Shown here: positions 1-9,018 of the stretch, piece after piece
Numbering within the stretch: the stretch's first letter is position 1
How the letters are laid out: the number at the start of each line of letters is the position of its first letter
Assembly: GCA_020846635.1 (NCBI GenBank)
Contig: JADLDO010000028.1
Location: forward strand, 434,001 to 498,000
DNA: 64,000 nucleotides
Source: Caldilineaceae bacterium
GTDB lineage: Bacteria > Chloroflexota > Anaerolineae > Caldilineales > Caldilineaceae
Direction: 5' to 3'
Position numbers and translations under genes: made by a program
Notes under the pieces: model-generated
The model's input: the letters and a program-made list of their open reading frames with translations, nothing else
Database searches by the model: none
What the model was told of the DNA's origin: nothing

Positions 1-19
1 TGGTATATGTACATACAGA

Positions 20-66
20 ACCCTTCCCGGAAGCGGGGAGCCCTCTGGGTCGCTTCCGGGAAGGGT
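20..66. terminator. Hairpin downstream of sucB, member of a dispersed hairpin family
   Basis: Positions 20-35 and 51-66 form a perfect 16-bp inverted repeat (arm CGCTTCCGGGAAGGGT) with a 15-nt loop, starting 30 nt past the sucB stop. There is no T-run on the minus-strand exit side, so it is either a non-canonical terminator or a transcript-end stabiliser. Related hairpins lie at 4430-4475, 38242-38286 and 57904-57933. Confidence 0.6.
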
Positions 67-95
67 GTCAATCATCAAGGGGTATAGTCACTAGG

Positions 96-1448
96 TCAGC
101 CGGCGAGCAGGAGTTCTTCGGGGTCTTCGATGAGGCGTTTGAGCGCGACCAGAAATTGTACGGCCTCGCGCCCATCGACAATGCGGTGGTCATAGGTCAG
201 CGCAAGGTACATCATGGGGCGTATGACGATTTCACCGTTCACAACCACCGGGCGTTGCTCAATTTTGTGCATCCCCAAAATGCCCACCTGGGGCGGGTTG
301 AGGATCGGCGTGCTGAGCAGCGAACCAAAGACGCCGCCGTTGGTGATGGTAAAGGTTCCGCCGCGCAAATCTTCCAGCGACAGCGTACCCGCCTGCACCT
401 TCTCGACCATGCCGTTGATGCTTCGCTCGATGTCGGCAAAGGTCATGCGGTCGGCATCACGCACAACAGGCACGACCAGCCCTTCTTCGGAACCAACGGC
501 AATGCCGATGTCATAGTAGTGCTTGAGCACGATCTCATTTTCTTCGATGGACGCATTGAGTTGGGGGAACTGCTTGAGCGCGCCAATGGTCGCCTTGACA
601 AAAAAGGACATAAAGCCCAGACCCACGCCCTCGCGCGTCTTGAACTCATCGCGCCGCCGCTGGCGCATATCCATAACCGCCTTCATATCGACTTCGTTAA
701 AGGTGGTCAGCATGGCGGCAGTCTGCTGCGCCTCGACCAGCCGTTCGGCAATGGTGCGCCGCCGCCGGGACATGCGGATGCGCTCCTCTCGCCCATCGCT
801 CGCGGGCTTGGCGACGGTGGGTTGAGGGGCTGCGCTGGGAGTCGCGGGTTCGCGCTTTTCCGGCGCGCGTGCTGGTGCGGGGGCGGGCGCTTTGGCTGTC
901 TCTCGCTCCTGCACATAGCTCTCTACATCCGCCTTCGTCACGCGCCCGCCTGGCCCTGCACCGGGGATTTCGGCAATGTCTACGCCCTTCTCGGCTGCCA
1001 TGCGCTTGGCAACCGGGGTTGCGCGCTCTGTTTTGGCCGATTCTGCCCCTTCCGGTTCAGCTGCCTGTGCTTCCGCTTCTGCTACGTCGGCTTCTCGCGC
1101 CTCTGCCTCTTCTGGCGCTGCCGGTTTCGCCTTTGGCAGAGTCCCCTTGCCATTCTGTTCAGCTTTTGGAGCCTCTGCTTCGGCGGCCTGTTCTGGCGCG
1201 GCTTGACCGTCCGCTTCTTCAATCACGACGAGCAGATCGCCGATCTGCACATCTTCGCCCGTCTGCCGTTCGATCTTGCCCAGCACGCCGCTCTGTGTCG
1301 CCGAAACATCCAGGTCTACCTTGTCCGTTTCGAGCGAAACCAGGGGATCACCCGCCTGCACCGCATCCCCCTCCTTTTTGAGCCATTCGCCAACCGTAGC
1401 TTCTACCACGGATTCTCCCAAGTCAGGCACCACGATCTTCACGGACAT
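96..1448 (-). CDS. sucB: Dihydrolipoyllysine succinyltransferase, E2 of 2-oxoglutarate dehydrogenase
   Basis: E2 transfers the succinyl group from E1 to CoA in the TCA cycle. The 450-residue protein has an N-terminal lipoyl domain (about 1-76) with the lipoylated lysine in ETDKVDLDV (K43), an Ala/Glu/Pro linker, a peripheral-subunit-binding domain near 145-180 ([15 protein letters not shown]...GGRVTKADV), a second Ala/Pro linker, and the acyltransferase core ending in TYDHRIVDG, with catalytic H421 and D425. I chose the ATG at 1446-1448 because the lipoyl domain begins there behind an AGGAGA ribosome site; the frame stays open a further 81 codons upstream, but those only antisense or overlap the sucA end. 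It lies 49 nt after sucA, so the two are probably co-transcribed. No E3 gene is adjacent. The branched-chain or pyruvate E2 families are close relatives, but the upstream E1 type settles the assignment. Confidence 0.95.
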   Translation of the reverse strand: MSVKIVVPDLGESVVEATVGEWLKKEGDAVQAGDPLVSLETDKVDLDVSATQSGVLGKIERQTGEDVQIGDLLVVIEEADGQAAPEQAAEAEAPKAEQNGKGTLPKAKPAAPEEAEAREADVAEAEAQAAEPEGAESAKTERATPVAKRMAAEKGVDIAEIPGAGPGGRVTKADVESYVQERETAKAPAPAPARAPEKREPATPSAAPQPTVAKPASDGREERIRMSRRRRTIAERLVEAQQTAAMLTTFNEVDMKAVMDMRQRRRDEFKTREGVGLGFMSFFVKATIGALKQFPQLNASIEENEIVLKHYYDIGIAVGSEEGLVVPVVRDADRMTFADIERSINGMVEKVQAGTLSLEDLRGGTFTITNGGVFGSLLSTPILNPPQVGILGMHKIEQRPVVVNGEIVIRPMMYLALTYDHRIVDGREAVQFLVALKRLIEDPEELLLAG

Positions 1449-1497
1449 TCTCTTCTCCTTTGCCCCCTTGCTGATGAGCGTTTGTTTTGGACTGATC

Positions 1498-4386
1498 TCA
1501 GTCAACCCGTGAGCGAGCCGCTGTCGTGACGACGGCTTCTTTTGCCATTGCCAATGCTTGCTCGATGATAGCGGCTTGATTGCTTTGATGCCAGGCCGAA
1601 GAACCTTCGGCGGGGCTGGCGCGCCGCGGTCGTCCGATATAGCGCAGCGGGTACTTGCCATCCAGAAGTTCCTCAAGCAGCGGCCTAACAAATTCCCATG
1701 CGCCCATGTTTTGCGCCTCTTCCTGCACCCAAACCACTTCGCTCAGGTTGGGGTAACGGTCGAGGATACCCTGTACTTCTTTGAGCGGGAATGGATAGAG
1801 CTGCTCGACGCGCGCGATGGCAAGCGAGTTGTTCTCTTTGCGCTTTTCATTCGAGATTAAGTCAGTATATATTTTGCCGCTGCATAAGATCAGCCGCTTC
1901 ACCTTATCGGATTTAGCTTTCTCTGTGCTGATGTCCGGGTCGTCAATCACGGGCTGCCAGTGGCCCTCTGCCAGTTCTTGCAGCGACGACATTGCTTGCG
2001 GATTACGCAGCAGGCTCTTGGGCGTCATGACGATCAGCGGCAGTGGGTCTGTTTTGAGCAAGGCTGCCTGTCGCCGCAAGAGGTGGAAATATTGGGCAGC
2101 GGTGGTGCAGTTGGCAACGCGCATGTTCGTCTCGGCTGCCATCTGTAAAAACCGCTCCAGCCGCCCTGTGGAATGATCCGGCCCTTGCCCCTCATAGCCG
2201 TGGGGCAGCAAAAGCACCAGCGACGGGGTCTGCTCCCACTTCGCCCGCCCCGAAACCAAGAACTCGTCAATTACCGGCTGGGCTCCGTTGATAAAGTCGC
2301 CATATTGCGCCTCCCAGATCACCAGCCGCTCCGGCTTTTGGATATTATAGCCATATTCATAGCCAATCGCCGCGTTCTCGCTCAAGGGGCTGTTGTGAAT
2401 CTCAAAAGCGGCTGTCGCCTGTGGCAAATTGTGGAGCGGGGTATAGGGTTCGCCATCTTCGGCATCAAAGAGCACAGCATGACGGTGGCTAAAGGTGCCG
2501 CGCTCAACATCCTGGCCCGTCATGCGGATCGAAGTGCCATCCGCCAGAATGGAGGCAAAGGCCAACTGTTCTGCGGTTCCCCAATCGACATTGCGCTCGT
2601 TGGGGGCCTCAAGGCTTTGGCGGCGGCGGCTAAAGACGCGTTGCAATCTGGAATTGAGTGCAAAGTCCTGGGGAAAGGTCAGCAGTGCCTCCAGCAGCTC
2701 TTGTAATGCCTGCATCTCCACAGCGGTACGGACCCGTCCCGCTGCGCCAGGCGGAGGCGGTTCGAGTTCCGGTCCCAAGTCGGCATCTTCCACCTTGAGC
2801 TTGTCGAAGATCTCCTGTAAGGTCGCCAGTTGTTGCTGCAAAAGCTCCTGTGGCTGTGACTCGTCCACCATCTTTTCCTGGACGAGTTTGTCTGCCCACT
2901 GTTGGCGAACGGTTGCGTGCGCGTCGATCTCCTTGTACATCAACGGCTGTGTAAAGCGTGGCTCGTCGCCTTCATTATGACCATAGCGCCGGTAGCCAAT
3001 GAGGTCGATCAGGAAATCTTTCTTGAATTTATCGCGATAGGCCATCGCAATCCGGCCTGCTTCGATACAGGCGATGGGATCATCGGCGTTGACATGGATG
3101 ATCGGGATTTTGAAACCTTTGGCGAGGTCGCTGGCATAGAGGGTGCTGCGCCCATCAACGGGATCGGTGGTGAAGCCAAGTTGATTGTTGGCAATGATGT
3201 GGATGGTGCCGCCCGTGAGATAGCCGGGGATGCGCGACATATTCAACGTCTCGGCGACAATGCCCTGGGCCGAAAAGGCCGCATCGCCATGAATCAAGAT
3301 GGGCAGCGAGATATGATGATCAAAACGAGGTGCGCCCGCTTCATCGGTAAAGGTTCCTGCCGCGCGCGCCATGCCTTCGACCACGGGGTTGACATGCTCC
3401 AAATGGCTTGGATTGGGCGCAATACTGATCACCAGATCCAGGGTATCCCCTTCATACAGATCGCGCCGCGCGCCCGCATGATATTTCACATCACCCGTCC
3501 AGCCGAGTTCATTGCTGGCGCTCTCGATATCGCTGGAGAGCGGGTCTTTGAACTCGAACAACATCGTCTCATAGGACTTGCAGAGCAGATGCGCCATGAC
3601 ATTGAGACGCCCGCGATGGGCCATGCCCAGCAGGATCGTATAGATGCCACTGTCGGCAGCTTCCCCAACGATCTCATCCAGGAGGGGGACCATCATATCC
3701 AGCCCCTCAATCGAGAAGCGCGTTTTGCCGGGGAACGTACGCTGTAGGAACTGCTCGAATCCCTCCACTTCGGTCAGCCGCTTGAGCAAGGCAGTGGGAT
3801 TGATCGGGTCGTTGGGCGGGCGAAACTGTTTGGATTCAGCCACATGGCGCAGCCAATCCCGTTCTTCGGGATTCCGCAAATGGTCGTAATCATAGCCTGT
3901 CGTAGAGGAATAGACCTCGCGCAGTTTTTGAATCGCTTCCCAGGCCGATTGCGATTCTTGAACGAGCGGCCCCCTTACAGGTTCAGACGGGGCCTGGCGT
4001 AGCTCTTCTTCACTCAGCCCATAATGGTCAAGGTGCAGCGTCGGGTCATCGGGAGGGGGTGAGCCGAGCGGGTCAAGGTGCGCGGCCAAATGCCCATATT
4101 CGCGGATTGCGCTCGCCAGGTTAACGATGTGGATGATCTCATCCAGCGGCAATGCTGCCGTTCCCGCGCCAACCTGTAGATCGGTGGTGGGGGCCATGCG
4201 CGCACCGTTTTGTGAGCCGGTTTGTGAGATCGCAGGCGCGGCCTGTGCGCCTTCAAACTCCGATGCGTGTTGGTCAAAATAGGCGCGCGTGCTGGCGTCA
4301 ACGCTTTGTGGATCACGGCGGTACCGCTCCCATAAGTCCCAGATGTATCCTGCATTGGGGCCATAGAATTCAGATAGATTGATCAT
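1498..4386 (-). CDS. sucA: 2-oxoglutarate dehydrogenase E1 component (thiamine diphosphate dependent)
   Basis: Decarboxylates 2-oxoglutarate and passes the succinyl group to the lipoyl arm of SucB. At 962 residues it is the usual length of the single-chain homodimeric OdhA/SucA family. The N-terminus ([20 protein letters not shown]) carries the short E2-binding helix region typical of the family. The core shows [14 protein letters not shown], the thiamine-diphosphate stretch [18 protein letters not shown] followed by [11 protein letters not shown], and the C-terminal transketolase-like half with [20 protein letters not shown]. The Ala/Gly/Gln-rich segment near residues 45-75 is a low-complexity linker. 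The ATG at 4384-4386 is the only sensible start. Upstream lie a hairpin and a possible promoter (4430-4536). sucB follows 49 nt downstream. Confidence 0.96.
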   Translation of the reverse strand: MINLSEFYGPNAGYIWDLWERYRRDPQSVDASTRAYFDQHASEFEGAQAAPAISQTGSQNGARMAPTTDLQVGAGTAALPLDEIIHIVNLASAIREYGHLAAHLDPLGSPPPDDPTLHLDHYGLSEEELRQAPSEPVRGPLVQESQSAWEAIQKLREVYSSTTGYDYDHLRNPEERDWLRHVAESKQFRPPNDPINPTALLKRLTEVEGFEQFLQRTFPGKTRFSIEGLDMMVPLLDEIVGEAADSGIYTILLGMAHRGRLNVMAHLLCKSYETMLFEFKDPLSSDIESASNELGWTGDVKYHAGARRDLYEGDTLDLVISIAPNPSHLEHVNPVVEGMARAAGTFTDEAGAPRFDHHISLPILIHGDAAFSAQGIVAETLNMSRIPGYLTGGTIHIIANNQLGFTTDPVDGRSTLYASDLAKGFKIPIIHVNADDPIACIEAGRIAMAYRDKFKKDFLIDLIGYRRYGHNEGDEPRFTQPLMYKEIDAHATVRQQWADKLVQEKMVDESQPQELLQQQLATLQEIFDKLKVEDADLGPELEPPPPGAAGRVRTAVEMQALQELLEALLTFPQDFALNSRLQRVFSRRRQSLEAPNERNVDWGTAEQLAFASILADGTSIRMTGQDVERGTFSHRHAVLFDAEDGEPYTPLHNLPQATAAFEIHNSPLSENAAIGYEYGYNIQKPERLVIWEAQYGDFINGAQPVIDEFLVSGRAKWEQTPSLVLLLPHGYEGQGPDHSTGRLERFLQMAAETNMRVANCTTAAQYFHLLRRQAALLKTDPLPLIVMTPKSLLRNPQAMSSLQELAEGHWQPVIDDPDISTEKAKSDKVKRLILCSGKIYTDLISNEKRKENNSLAIARVEQLYPFPLKEVQGILDRYPNLSEVVWVQEEAQNMGAWEFVRPLLEELLDGKYPLRYIGRPRRASPAEGSSAWHQSNQAAIIEQALAMAKEAVVTTAARSRVD

Positions 4387-4429
4387 AGGGTGGGTATCCG
4401 TAACTGGTGAATCGAGAATTGTGACCTTA

Positions 4430-4475
4430 ACCCTCCCGCGCCCAACGGGCTCCTGTCAGAAGCTTCCGGGAGGGT
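4430..4475. repeat. Hairpin in the sucA leader, same family as the hairpin at 57904
   Basis: Arms 4430-4438 and 4467-4475 (ACCCTCCCG / CGGGAGGGT) pair perfectly, with an inner GCCC-AAC-GGGC stem at 4440-4450. The right half, TCAGAAGCTTCCGGGAGGGT, is identical over 20 nt to the right half of the hairpin at 57904-57933. Here it sits 44 nt upstream of the sucA start with no recognisable gene ahead of it, so it cannot simply be a terminator of an upstream gene; an attenuator-like role or plain repeat is possible. Confidence 0.5.
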
Positions 4476-4481
4476 GTTCAC

Positions 4482-4536
4482 CACTTTCTGTATGAAAGTG
4501 CTTTGCCAATAGTACCATGATTTTCCAAAAGTTGAA
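4482..4536 (-). promoter_or_regulatory. Possible sucA promoter with adjoining palindrome
   Basis: Read on the minus strand: TTCAAC (4536-4531), a 16-nt spacer, then TACTAT (4514-4509). Directly downstream lies a perfect 7-bp inverted repeat, CACTTTC-tgtat-GAAAGTG (4482-4500), placed where an operator at the transcription start would be. The hexamers are imperfect, so this is a candidate only. Confidence 0.4.
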
Positions 4537-4882
4537 GTAGGCATTGATCCGGCTCCAGGCATGGCTTGTCCCTGGAGTCAGGCCCATTTTACATAGCGAT
4601 TGAGCCGTGGTCTGTAAATTCCCTGTGAATTCAAGGTGGTTTGACTTGTGTCTGTTTGATCTGTGTTGTAATTTATCTGTGCTGTAAGTCAGGTAGATCA
4701 CTTACCGAACGGTTTGATCTCCGCTAGTATGGTTGTATCATGTCTGTCTAGCCGCCCCGATGTTCACCTCGCAAGCCAGAGAGCCTGATTTTCTATGACT
4801 TTTGTCCCTTGTCTTTATCCAGTTTTCCTTTATCCTTGTATTTGCTTAAGCCTATTTACGCAACGAAATGTAGCTGAATCTT
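4537..4882. other. Divergent intergenic region between sucA and the chemosensory operon
   Basis: No convincing gene is present. A 16-nt-period imperfect direct repeat (ATCTGTGTTGTAA / ATCTGTGCTGTAA) lies at 4659-4687. The region must hold the promoter of the downstream chemosensory operon, but I could not assign a confident -35/-10 pair. Confidence 0.5.
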
Positions 4883-5368
4883 GTGGTTGATATGATGCCC
4901 TCGCTCCAACTGGTGGTGTTCACCCTGGATGCGCAATTCTATGCCCTGGAGCTTGCCCAGGTTCATAGAGTTGTGCGCGCAATGGAGGTGACACCACTCC
5001 CCGGCGCGCCAGCCGTTATTTTGGGAATCGTCAATGTGCAGGGGGAACTTATGCCGGTGGTAAGCCTGCGCCATCGCTTCCACCTGCCCGAACGAGCCAT
5101 CAGCCCAAGCGACCAATGGATTATCGCCAATATGACCACACAAGCGAGCACGCGCAAAGTTGCGCTTGTGGTCGATGCTGTCCTTGATCTCCGGCTTGTT
5201 GCCGAAGCGAGCTTCATGGATGCCAAACAGATCGCTCCCGACTTGGACTATGTACAAGGGATCGTCAAAGGGGCTGATGGGCTGATCCTCATTCACAACC
5301 TGGCGCGCTGTCTGTCGCTATCTGAAGTGGAAATGCTCGATGACGCGCTGGCTGGGATGGATACCTGA
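4883..5368 (+). CDS. cheW: CheW-type chemosensory coupling protein (WspB-like)
   Basis: A single CheW domain (161 residues) that would couple the MCP at 7452 to the CheA at 9019. Family features visible are VVFTLDAQFYALELAQVHRVVRA at the N-terminus, LPGAPAVILGIVNVQGELMPVVSL (the CheW strand with the conserved V-N-x-R/Q-G turn), and a C-terminal V-x-GI(V)KGADGLILIHNL. GTG at 4883 is the longest start; ATG codons at 4892 and 4895 are alternatives, and none has a strong ribosome site. Its stop overlaps the cheR start by one base. First gene of a seven-gene chemosensory operon. It lacks the N-terminal extension seen in the second CheW, matching WspB rather than WspD. Confidence 0.9.
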   Translation: MVDMMPSLQLVVFTLDAQFYALELAQVHRVVRAMEVTPLPGAPAVILGIVNVQGELMPVVSLRHRFHLPERAISPSDQWIIANMTTQASTRKVALVVDAVLDLRLVAEASFMDAKQIAPDLDYVQGIVKGADGLILIHNLARCLSLSEVEMLDDALAGMDT

Positions 5369-6804
5369 TGAGTAAAGAACTGCCCGACACGCTGCTTTCC
5401 CAACTGAGCCTGCTGATTGCGGCAAGAATGGGGCTGCACTTTCCCAACGCGCGCTGGCATGATCTCGAACGGGGAATCACCGCCGCGGCTACTGCGTTGG
5501 GTTTCGCCGATCTCCACGCCTATAGTCACTCGTTGTTGTCCACGCCACCGGCACAGGATCAAATTGCATCATTAGCCGAGCATCTGACGATCGGCGAAAC
5601 CTATTTCTTCCGTGAAAAGCCGGCCTTTGACGCCCTGCGCGAGCATATCCTCCCCGAACTGATTCGAGCGCGCCGCGATACAACGCGGCAGTTGCGCGTC
5701 TGGAGCGCAGGCTGTTGCACAGGGGAAGAAGCCTATTCCAGCGCCATCCTCTTGCACCAGTTGATTCCAGACTGGAAGGAATGGATGCTGACGATCCTCG
5801 CCACGGATATCAACGCGCATTTTCTACGCAAGGCGAGCGATGGTGTCTATGGCGAATGGTCGTTCCGTGATGTCCCGGCCCACATCAGGCAGCGTTACTT
5901 CACACAGACCGCGGCAGGGCGCTTTGAAATTGCGCCCGCCATTAAGCAGCAGGTGAATTTTGCAATGCTCAACCTCGCTGCAGACGGGTATCCCTCATCT
6001 TTCAACAATACAGCCAGGATGGACATCATCTTCTGTCGCAATGTATTGATGTACTTTGCGCCGGAGCAAGCCAAAAAGGTCGTGCGTAACCTCTACAATT
6101 CGCTGGCAGAGGGCGGCTGGCTGATTACGGGCTTGGGTGAGGCATCCCATACACTTTTTTCCGGCTTTAGGACAGTGCGCTTCAAAGATGCGATTCTCTA
6201 TCAAAAGAGCAGCGCGCACGCATCTCCGGCTGAACATTCTATCGACACAGTGTCATTCCGCCCAGCGGAAGGAATTCCCTCTGCGCGTACCGCTACACAG
6301 AGCGTTTCCACCCTTTGGCAACCTCAGGGGCGACCGCAGACCGCGCCCGAAGGGCTTTCGTCTCTGGGCGCGAATGAGATGTTGGCAGCGGATCGCAATG
6401 AAGCTGCTGATCTGCTGGCAGAGGCACGCGTGCGTGCCGACCAGGGCGAACTTGATGAGGCGCTTGCATGGTGCCGGCGGGCCATCGCGGCTGACCGTCT
6501 AAATTTGAGCGCACATTATCTCTATGCCACAATTCAAGAGGATCGGGGGGAAATCGAAGGGGCAATCGACTCGCTAAAGCGGGTCTTGTATCTCCATCCC
6601 GAATTTATCCTGGCGCACTTTTCGCTGGGCTGCCTGGCACGACGACAGGGCAGGCAAAGAGAAGCTGACAAACATTTCGCCAACATGCTAGGGCTGTTGC
6701 ATACCTACCGGCAGGATGAGGTTGTGCCGGAAGCGGACGGATTGACCGCGGGCCAGTTGCGAGAGATGATGCGCTCGGTATCCTCCTGGGAGAAGTTGCG
6801 ATGA
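5368..6804 (+). CDS. cheR: CheR-type MCP methyltransferase with C-terminal TPR repeats (WspC-like)
   Basis: S-adenosylmethionine-dependent methyltransferase expected to methylate glutamates on the MCP at 7452. The N-terminal all-alpha domain is followed by the SAM-binding stretch VWSAGCCTGEEAYSSA near residue 112, then ILATDINAHFL and the MDIIFCRNVLMYF motif, all standard for CheR. After a Ser/Pro-rich linker (about 285-340) come at least two TPR-like helical repeats (GELDEALAWCRRAIAADRLN and GEIEGAIDSLKRVLYLHPEF). The 478-residue length and TPR tail are typical of WspC/FrzF-like CheR rather than of the short flagellar CheR. It overlaps both neighbours (1 nt with cheW, ATGA with the next gene), so translation is probably coupled. 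Confidence 0.92.
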   Translation: MSKELPDTLLSQLSLLIAARMGLHFPNARWHDLERGITAAATALGFADLHAYSHSLLSTPPAQDQIASLAEHLTIGETYFFREKPAFDALREHILPELIRARRDTTRQLRVWSAGCCTGEEAYSSAILLHQLIPDWKEWMLTILATDINAHFLRKASDGVYGEWSFRDVPAHIRQRYFTQTAAGRFEIAPAIKQQVNFAMLNLAADGYPSSFNNTARMDIIFCRNVLMYFAPEQAKKVVRNLYNSLAEGGWLITGLGEASHTLFSGFRTVRFKDAILYQKSSAHASPAEHSIDTVSFRPAEGIPSARTATQSVSTLWQPQGRPQTAPEGLSSLGANEMLAADRNEAADLLAEARVRADQGELDEALAWCRRAIAADRLNLSAHYLYATIQEDRGEIEGAIDSLKRVLYLHPEFILAHFSLGCLARRQGRQREADKHFANMLGLLHTYRQDEVVPEADGLTAGQLREMMRSVSSWEKLR

Positions 6805-7448
6805 GACAGGATGATGAACGCCCAAACGCCGGTTCCTCACCAACCCGGTGGGAACTGATCCATCGTCGTTTGGAAGCTGTCCAGCGTATGATCGAGGATG
6901 GGCACGCGCCCACAGCGGAGCAAGAAAAGGTGATTCTGAAAGCCAGGGCTAGAGCAATGGCACAGGAACCGCTGCACGCGCAGCGGAACCTGCCCGGAGC
7001 AGAGCCGGAACTGGAGATTGTCACCTTCCGTTTGGCGCACGAAACGTATGGCTTTGAGTCGCGCCATATTCGCGAGATCTATCCGCTCAAAGAGCTAACC
7101 CCCCTGCCCTGCACGCCCCCTTTTGTGTTGGGGCTTATCAACCTGCGCGGTCGCCTCTTGTCTGTCCTTGACCTCAAGAAGTTTTTTGGCCTCTCAAGCC
7201 AAGCGCTCGACAACCACAACCAGGTGATCATCCTGCACAGTGAAACGATGGAATTTGGCGTGCTTGCAGACGCGCTGCTCGGTGTCTATCCAATCGCCCC
7301 ACAGAGTCTACAGCCATCGCTCCCGACATTGACCAGCTTTCGCAATGAGTTCTTGCTTGGGGTTACGCCCGATCTGGTGATCATCCTGGATGCGGAGAAA
7401 CTGCTATCAAACCGCGAAATCCTCGTGCATGAAGAGGTAGAAACCTAG
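6801..7448 (+). CDS. CheW-type coupling protein with N-terminal extension (WspD-like)
   Basis: The 215 residues comprise a roughly 70-residue charged, probably helical N-terminal extension (RWELIHRRLEAVQRMIEDG...) and a CheW domain from about residue 72 (EIVTFRLAHETYGFESRHIREIYPL; PLPCTPPFVLGLINLRGRLLSVLDL). The N-L-R-G turn is the classic CheW signature. A second CheW with an N-terminal extension directly after a CheR-TPR gene is the arrangement of wspC-wspD in Pseudomonas. The start overlaps the cheR stop (ATGA), and the MCP gene begins 3 nt after its stop. The extension may set the array partner, which is inference. Confidence 0.9.
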   Translation: MRQDDERPNAGSSPTRWELIHRRLEAVQRMIEDGHAPTAEQEKVILKARARAMAQEPLHAQRNLPGAEPELEIVTFRLAHETYGFESRHIREIYPLKELTPLPCTPPFVLGLINLRGRLLSVLDLKKFFGLSSQALDNHNQVIILHSETMEFGVLADALLGVYPIAPQSLQPSLPTLTSFRNEFLLGVTPDLVIILDAEKLLSNREILVHEEVET

Positions 7449-7451
7449 CCC

Positions 7452-8861
7452 ATGAGACGCACCCGACCACAGAGCGCCGTACTTGAATCGAAAGCCCGGA
7501 TTGTCAACGCCATCAGCGGTGGCACAGTCCTGGTCATGCTCCTGTTCTTCATTTTGGTTCTGGTCTACAGTCCGAACATTGAGCCGGGCCAAAATGTGCG
7601 CAATTTTGTCATTACAGGAGGTCTGCTGCTCACCAGCCTGATTGCCTTTGGGCTTAATTATCGAGGGCATGTGCGTGCAGCAGCTTGGGGATTTCTGATT
7701 GGCTACAGCGCCTTTTTTATTGGCTCCATGCTCCTGAATCCCGGTGTCAATAATGTAGCCGTCTATTATCTTGGGGTATCCGTTGTCCTGAGCGGCATCT
7801 TGATCCGGCCAACGACTCCCTTTGTGGTGGCGGCAATCGGTACGGTAGCCGCGGGGGTGATGGGGCTTTTTTCTCCTCCTTTGCCTACCGATGTTGATAT
7901 TCCTCTTTGGCTGGTCTTTGCCTTCATCCCCGGCACCTATCTATTTCTGCTGGCGATTGTGGCGTGGTTGTCCGGCTCGGAGACGGAACGGATGATGGCG
8001 AACTTACGCGGCATTGCACACGAGACGCGCGAAGGGGTGAATGTCTTGGGCGCGTCCGCCAGTGAGATTCTGGCGGTGACGGTGCAAGTTGCTTCGCGCA
8101 CCACTGAAATTGCCGCCGCCATTAGCCAGACCACCGCCACCGCCGACGAGGTTCGCCAAGCCGCCGATCTCTCTGCCGAGAAAGCCAGATATGTATCAGA
8201 CAATTCGCAAAAGTCGATCCAAATCGGGCTGGCGGGCAAAAAGTCTGTCGAAGATACCGTGGTTGTCATGCAGCGGATTCAAGAGCAAATGGAATTGATT
8301 GCCGATAGCATCGTGCGCTTGAGCGAGCAAAGCCATGCGATCGGCGAGATCATCGCCACGGTGACTGACCTGGCAGAACAATCGAACCTGCTGGCTGTCA
8401 ATGCCGCCATCGAAGCGGCGAAGGCAGGGGAACAAGGGCGTGGCTTTGCGGTGGTGGCACAGGAAGTGCGAAGCCTGGCAGAGCAGTCAAAGCAAGCCAC
8501 CGCACAAGTGCGTACGATCCTCAGCGATATTCAACGGGCAACCAGCAGCGCGGTCATGGCGGCTGAACAGGGGAACAGAGCCGTGGAAGCCGGCGTCGCG
8601 CAATCGGGCGAGGCGGGTGAATCGATCCGCATGCTGGCGAGCGCCATCACCGATGCCGCGCAGGCAGCCACGCAGATTGCCGCCTCAAGCCAACAGCAGT
8701 TGGTGGGAATGAACCAGGTCGCGCAAGCGATGGAAAATATCAACCAGGCCGGATCCCAGAACGCTGCCAGCACTCGCCAAGCCGAATCCACTGCCCAAGA
8801 CCTCTATGAGCTGGGTCAAAGGCTCAAGCGATTAGTCGAACAATATGATTCTGAGCTTTAG
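7452..8861 (+). CDS. Methyl-accepting chemotaxis protein with six-segment membrane sensor
   Basis: The N-terminal half has about six hydrophobic segments (approximately residues 20-43, 51-68, 75-93, 100-118, 123-140 and 150-173) joined by short loops, with no large periplasmic domain, so it probably senses something in or at the membrane. A coiled-coil follows, and the highly conserved MCP signalling tip lies near residues 310-345 ([20 protein letters not shown] then [18 protein letters not shown]), which binds CheW and CheA. I see no clear HAMP domain and no C-terminal CheR-binding pentapeptide. At 469 residues it is short. As the only receptor in the operon it should be the dedicated input for the CheA at 9019. 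Pseudomonas WspA differs in having two TM segments and a periplasmic domain. Confidence 0.93.
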   Translation: MRRTRPQSAVLESKARIVNAISGGTVLVMLLFFILVLVYSPNIEPGQNVRNFVITGGLLLTSLIAFGLNYRGHVRAAAWGFLIGYSAFFIGSMLLNPGVNNVAVYYLGVSVVLSGILIRPTTPFVVAAIGTVAAGVMGLFSPPLPTDVDIPLWLVFAFIPGTYLFLLAIVAWLSGSETERMMANLRGIAHETREGVNVLGASASEILAVTVQVASRTTEIAAAISQTTATADEVRQAADLSAEKARYVSDNSQKSIQIGLAGKKSVEDTVVVMQRIQEQMELIADSIVRLSEQSHAIGEIIATVTDLAEQSNLLAVNAAIEAAKAGEQGRGFAVVAQEVRSLAEQSKQATAQVRTILSDIQRATSSAVMAAEQGNRAVEAGVAQSGEAGESIRMLASAITDAAQAATQIAASSQQQLVGMNQVAQAMENINQAGSQNAASTRQAESTAQDLYELGQRLKRLVEQYDSEL

Positions 8862-8892
8862 TAGTTTGTTGCATAAGTAGGTGAACGAAATA

Positions 8893-8957
8893 GTAGGGGC
8901 TGTGCCTCTGTGCCAGCCCGCTTCCCAAAGTGGTAGGCCACGGAGGGCCTACCCTAC
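8893..8957. repeat. Nested palindrome between the MCP and cheA genes
   Basis: Outer arms GTAGGG (8893-8898) and CCCTAC (8952-8957) enclose two hairpins: GGGCTG/CAGCCC (8897-8902, 8914-8919) and GGTAGGCC/GGCCTACC (8932-8939, 8946-8953). The layout is a compact two-armed fold, like REP/BIME or small non-autonomous elements that begin GTAGGGGC. It sits within the 157-nt gap in an otherwise tight operon and could act as an intra-operon stability or attenuation element. Confidence 0.5.
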
Positions 8958-9018
8958 AGTCGTTTGTCTACAGAGCGAGCAGACCATTTAGAGTCTAAAG
9001 GGTAGAGGGAAGTAGCGC

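Noticed and set aside
156..1529. 457-codon open frame on the plus strand across sucB
   Set aside because: It is antisense to a clearly conserved E2 gene; its Cys/Phe/Arg-rich translation shows no domain, a usual artefact of high GC.
2902..3747. 281-codon plus-strand frame in sucA
   Set aside because: Antisense to conserved SucA core; no ribosome site or known motif.
4456..4701. 81-codon minus-strand frame upstream of sucA
   Set aside because: It overlaps the hairpin and candidate promoter and has no ribosome site or family resemblance.
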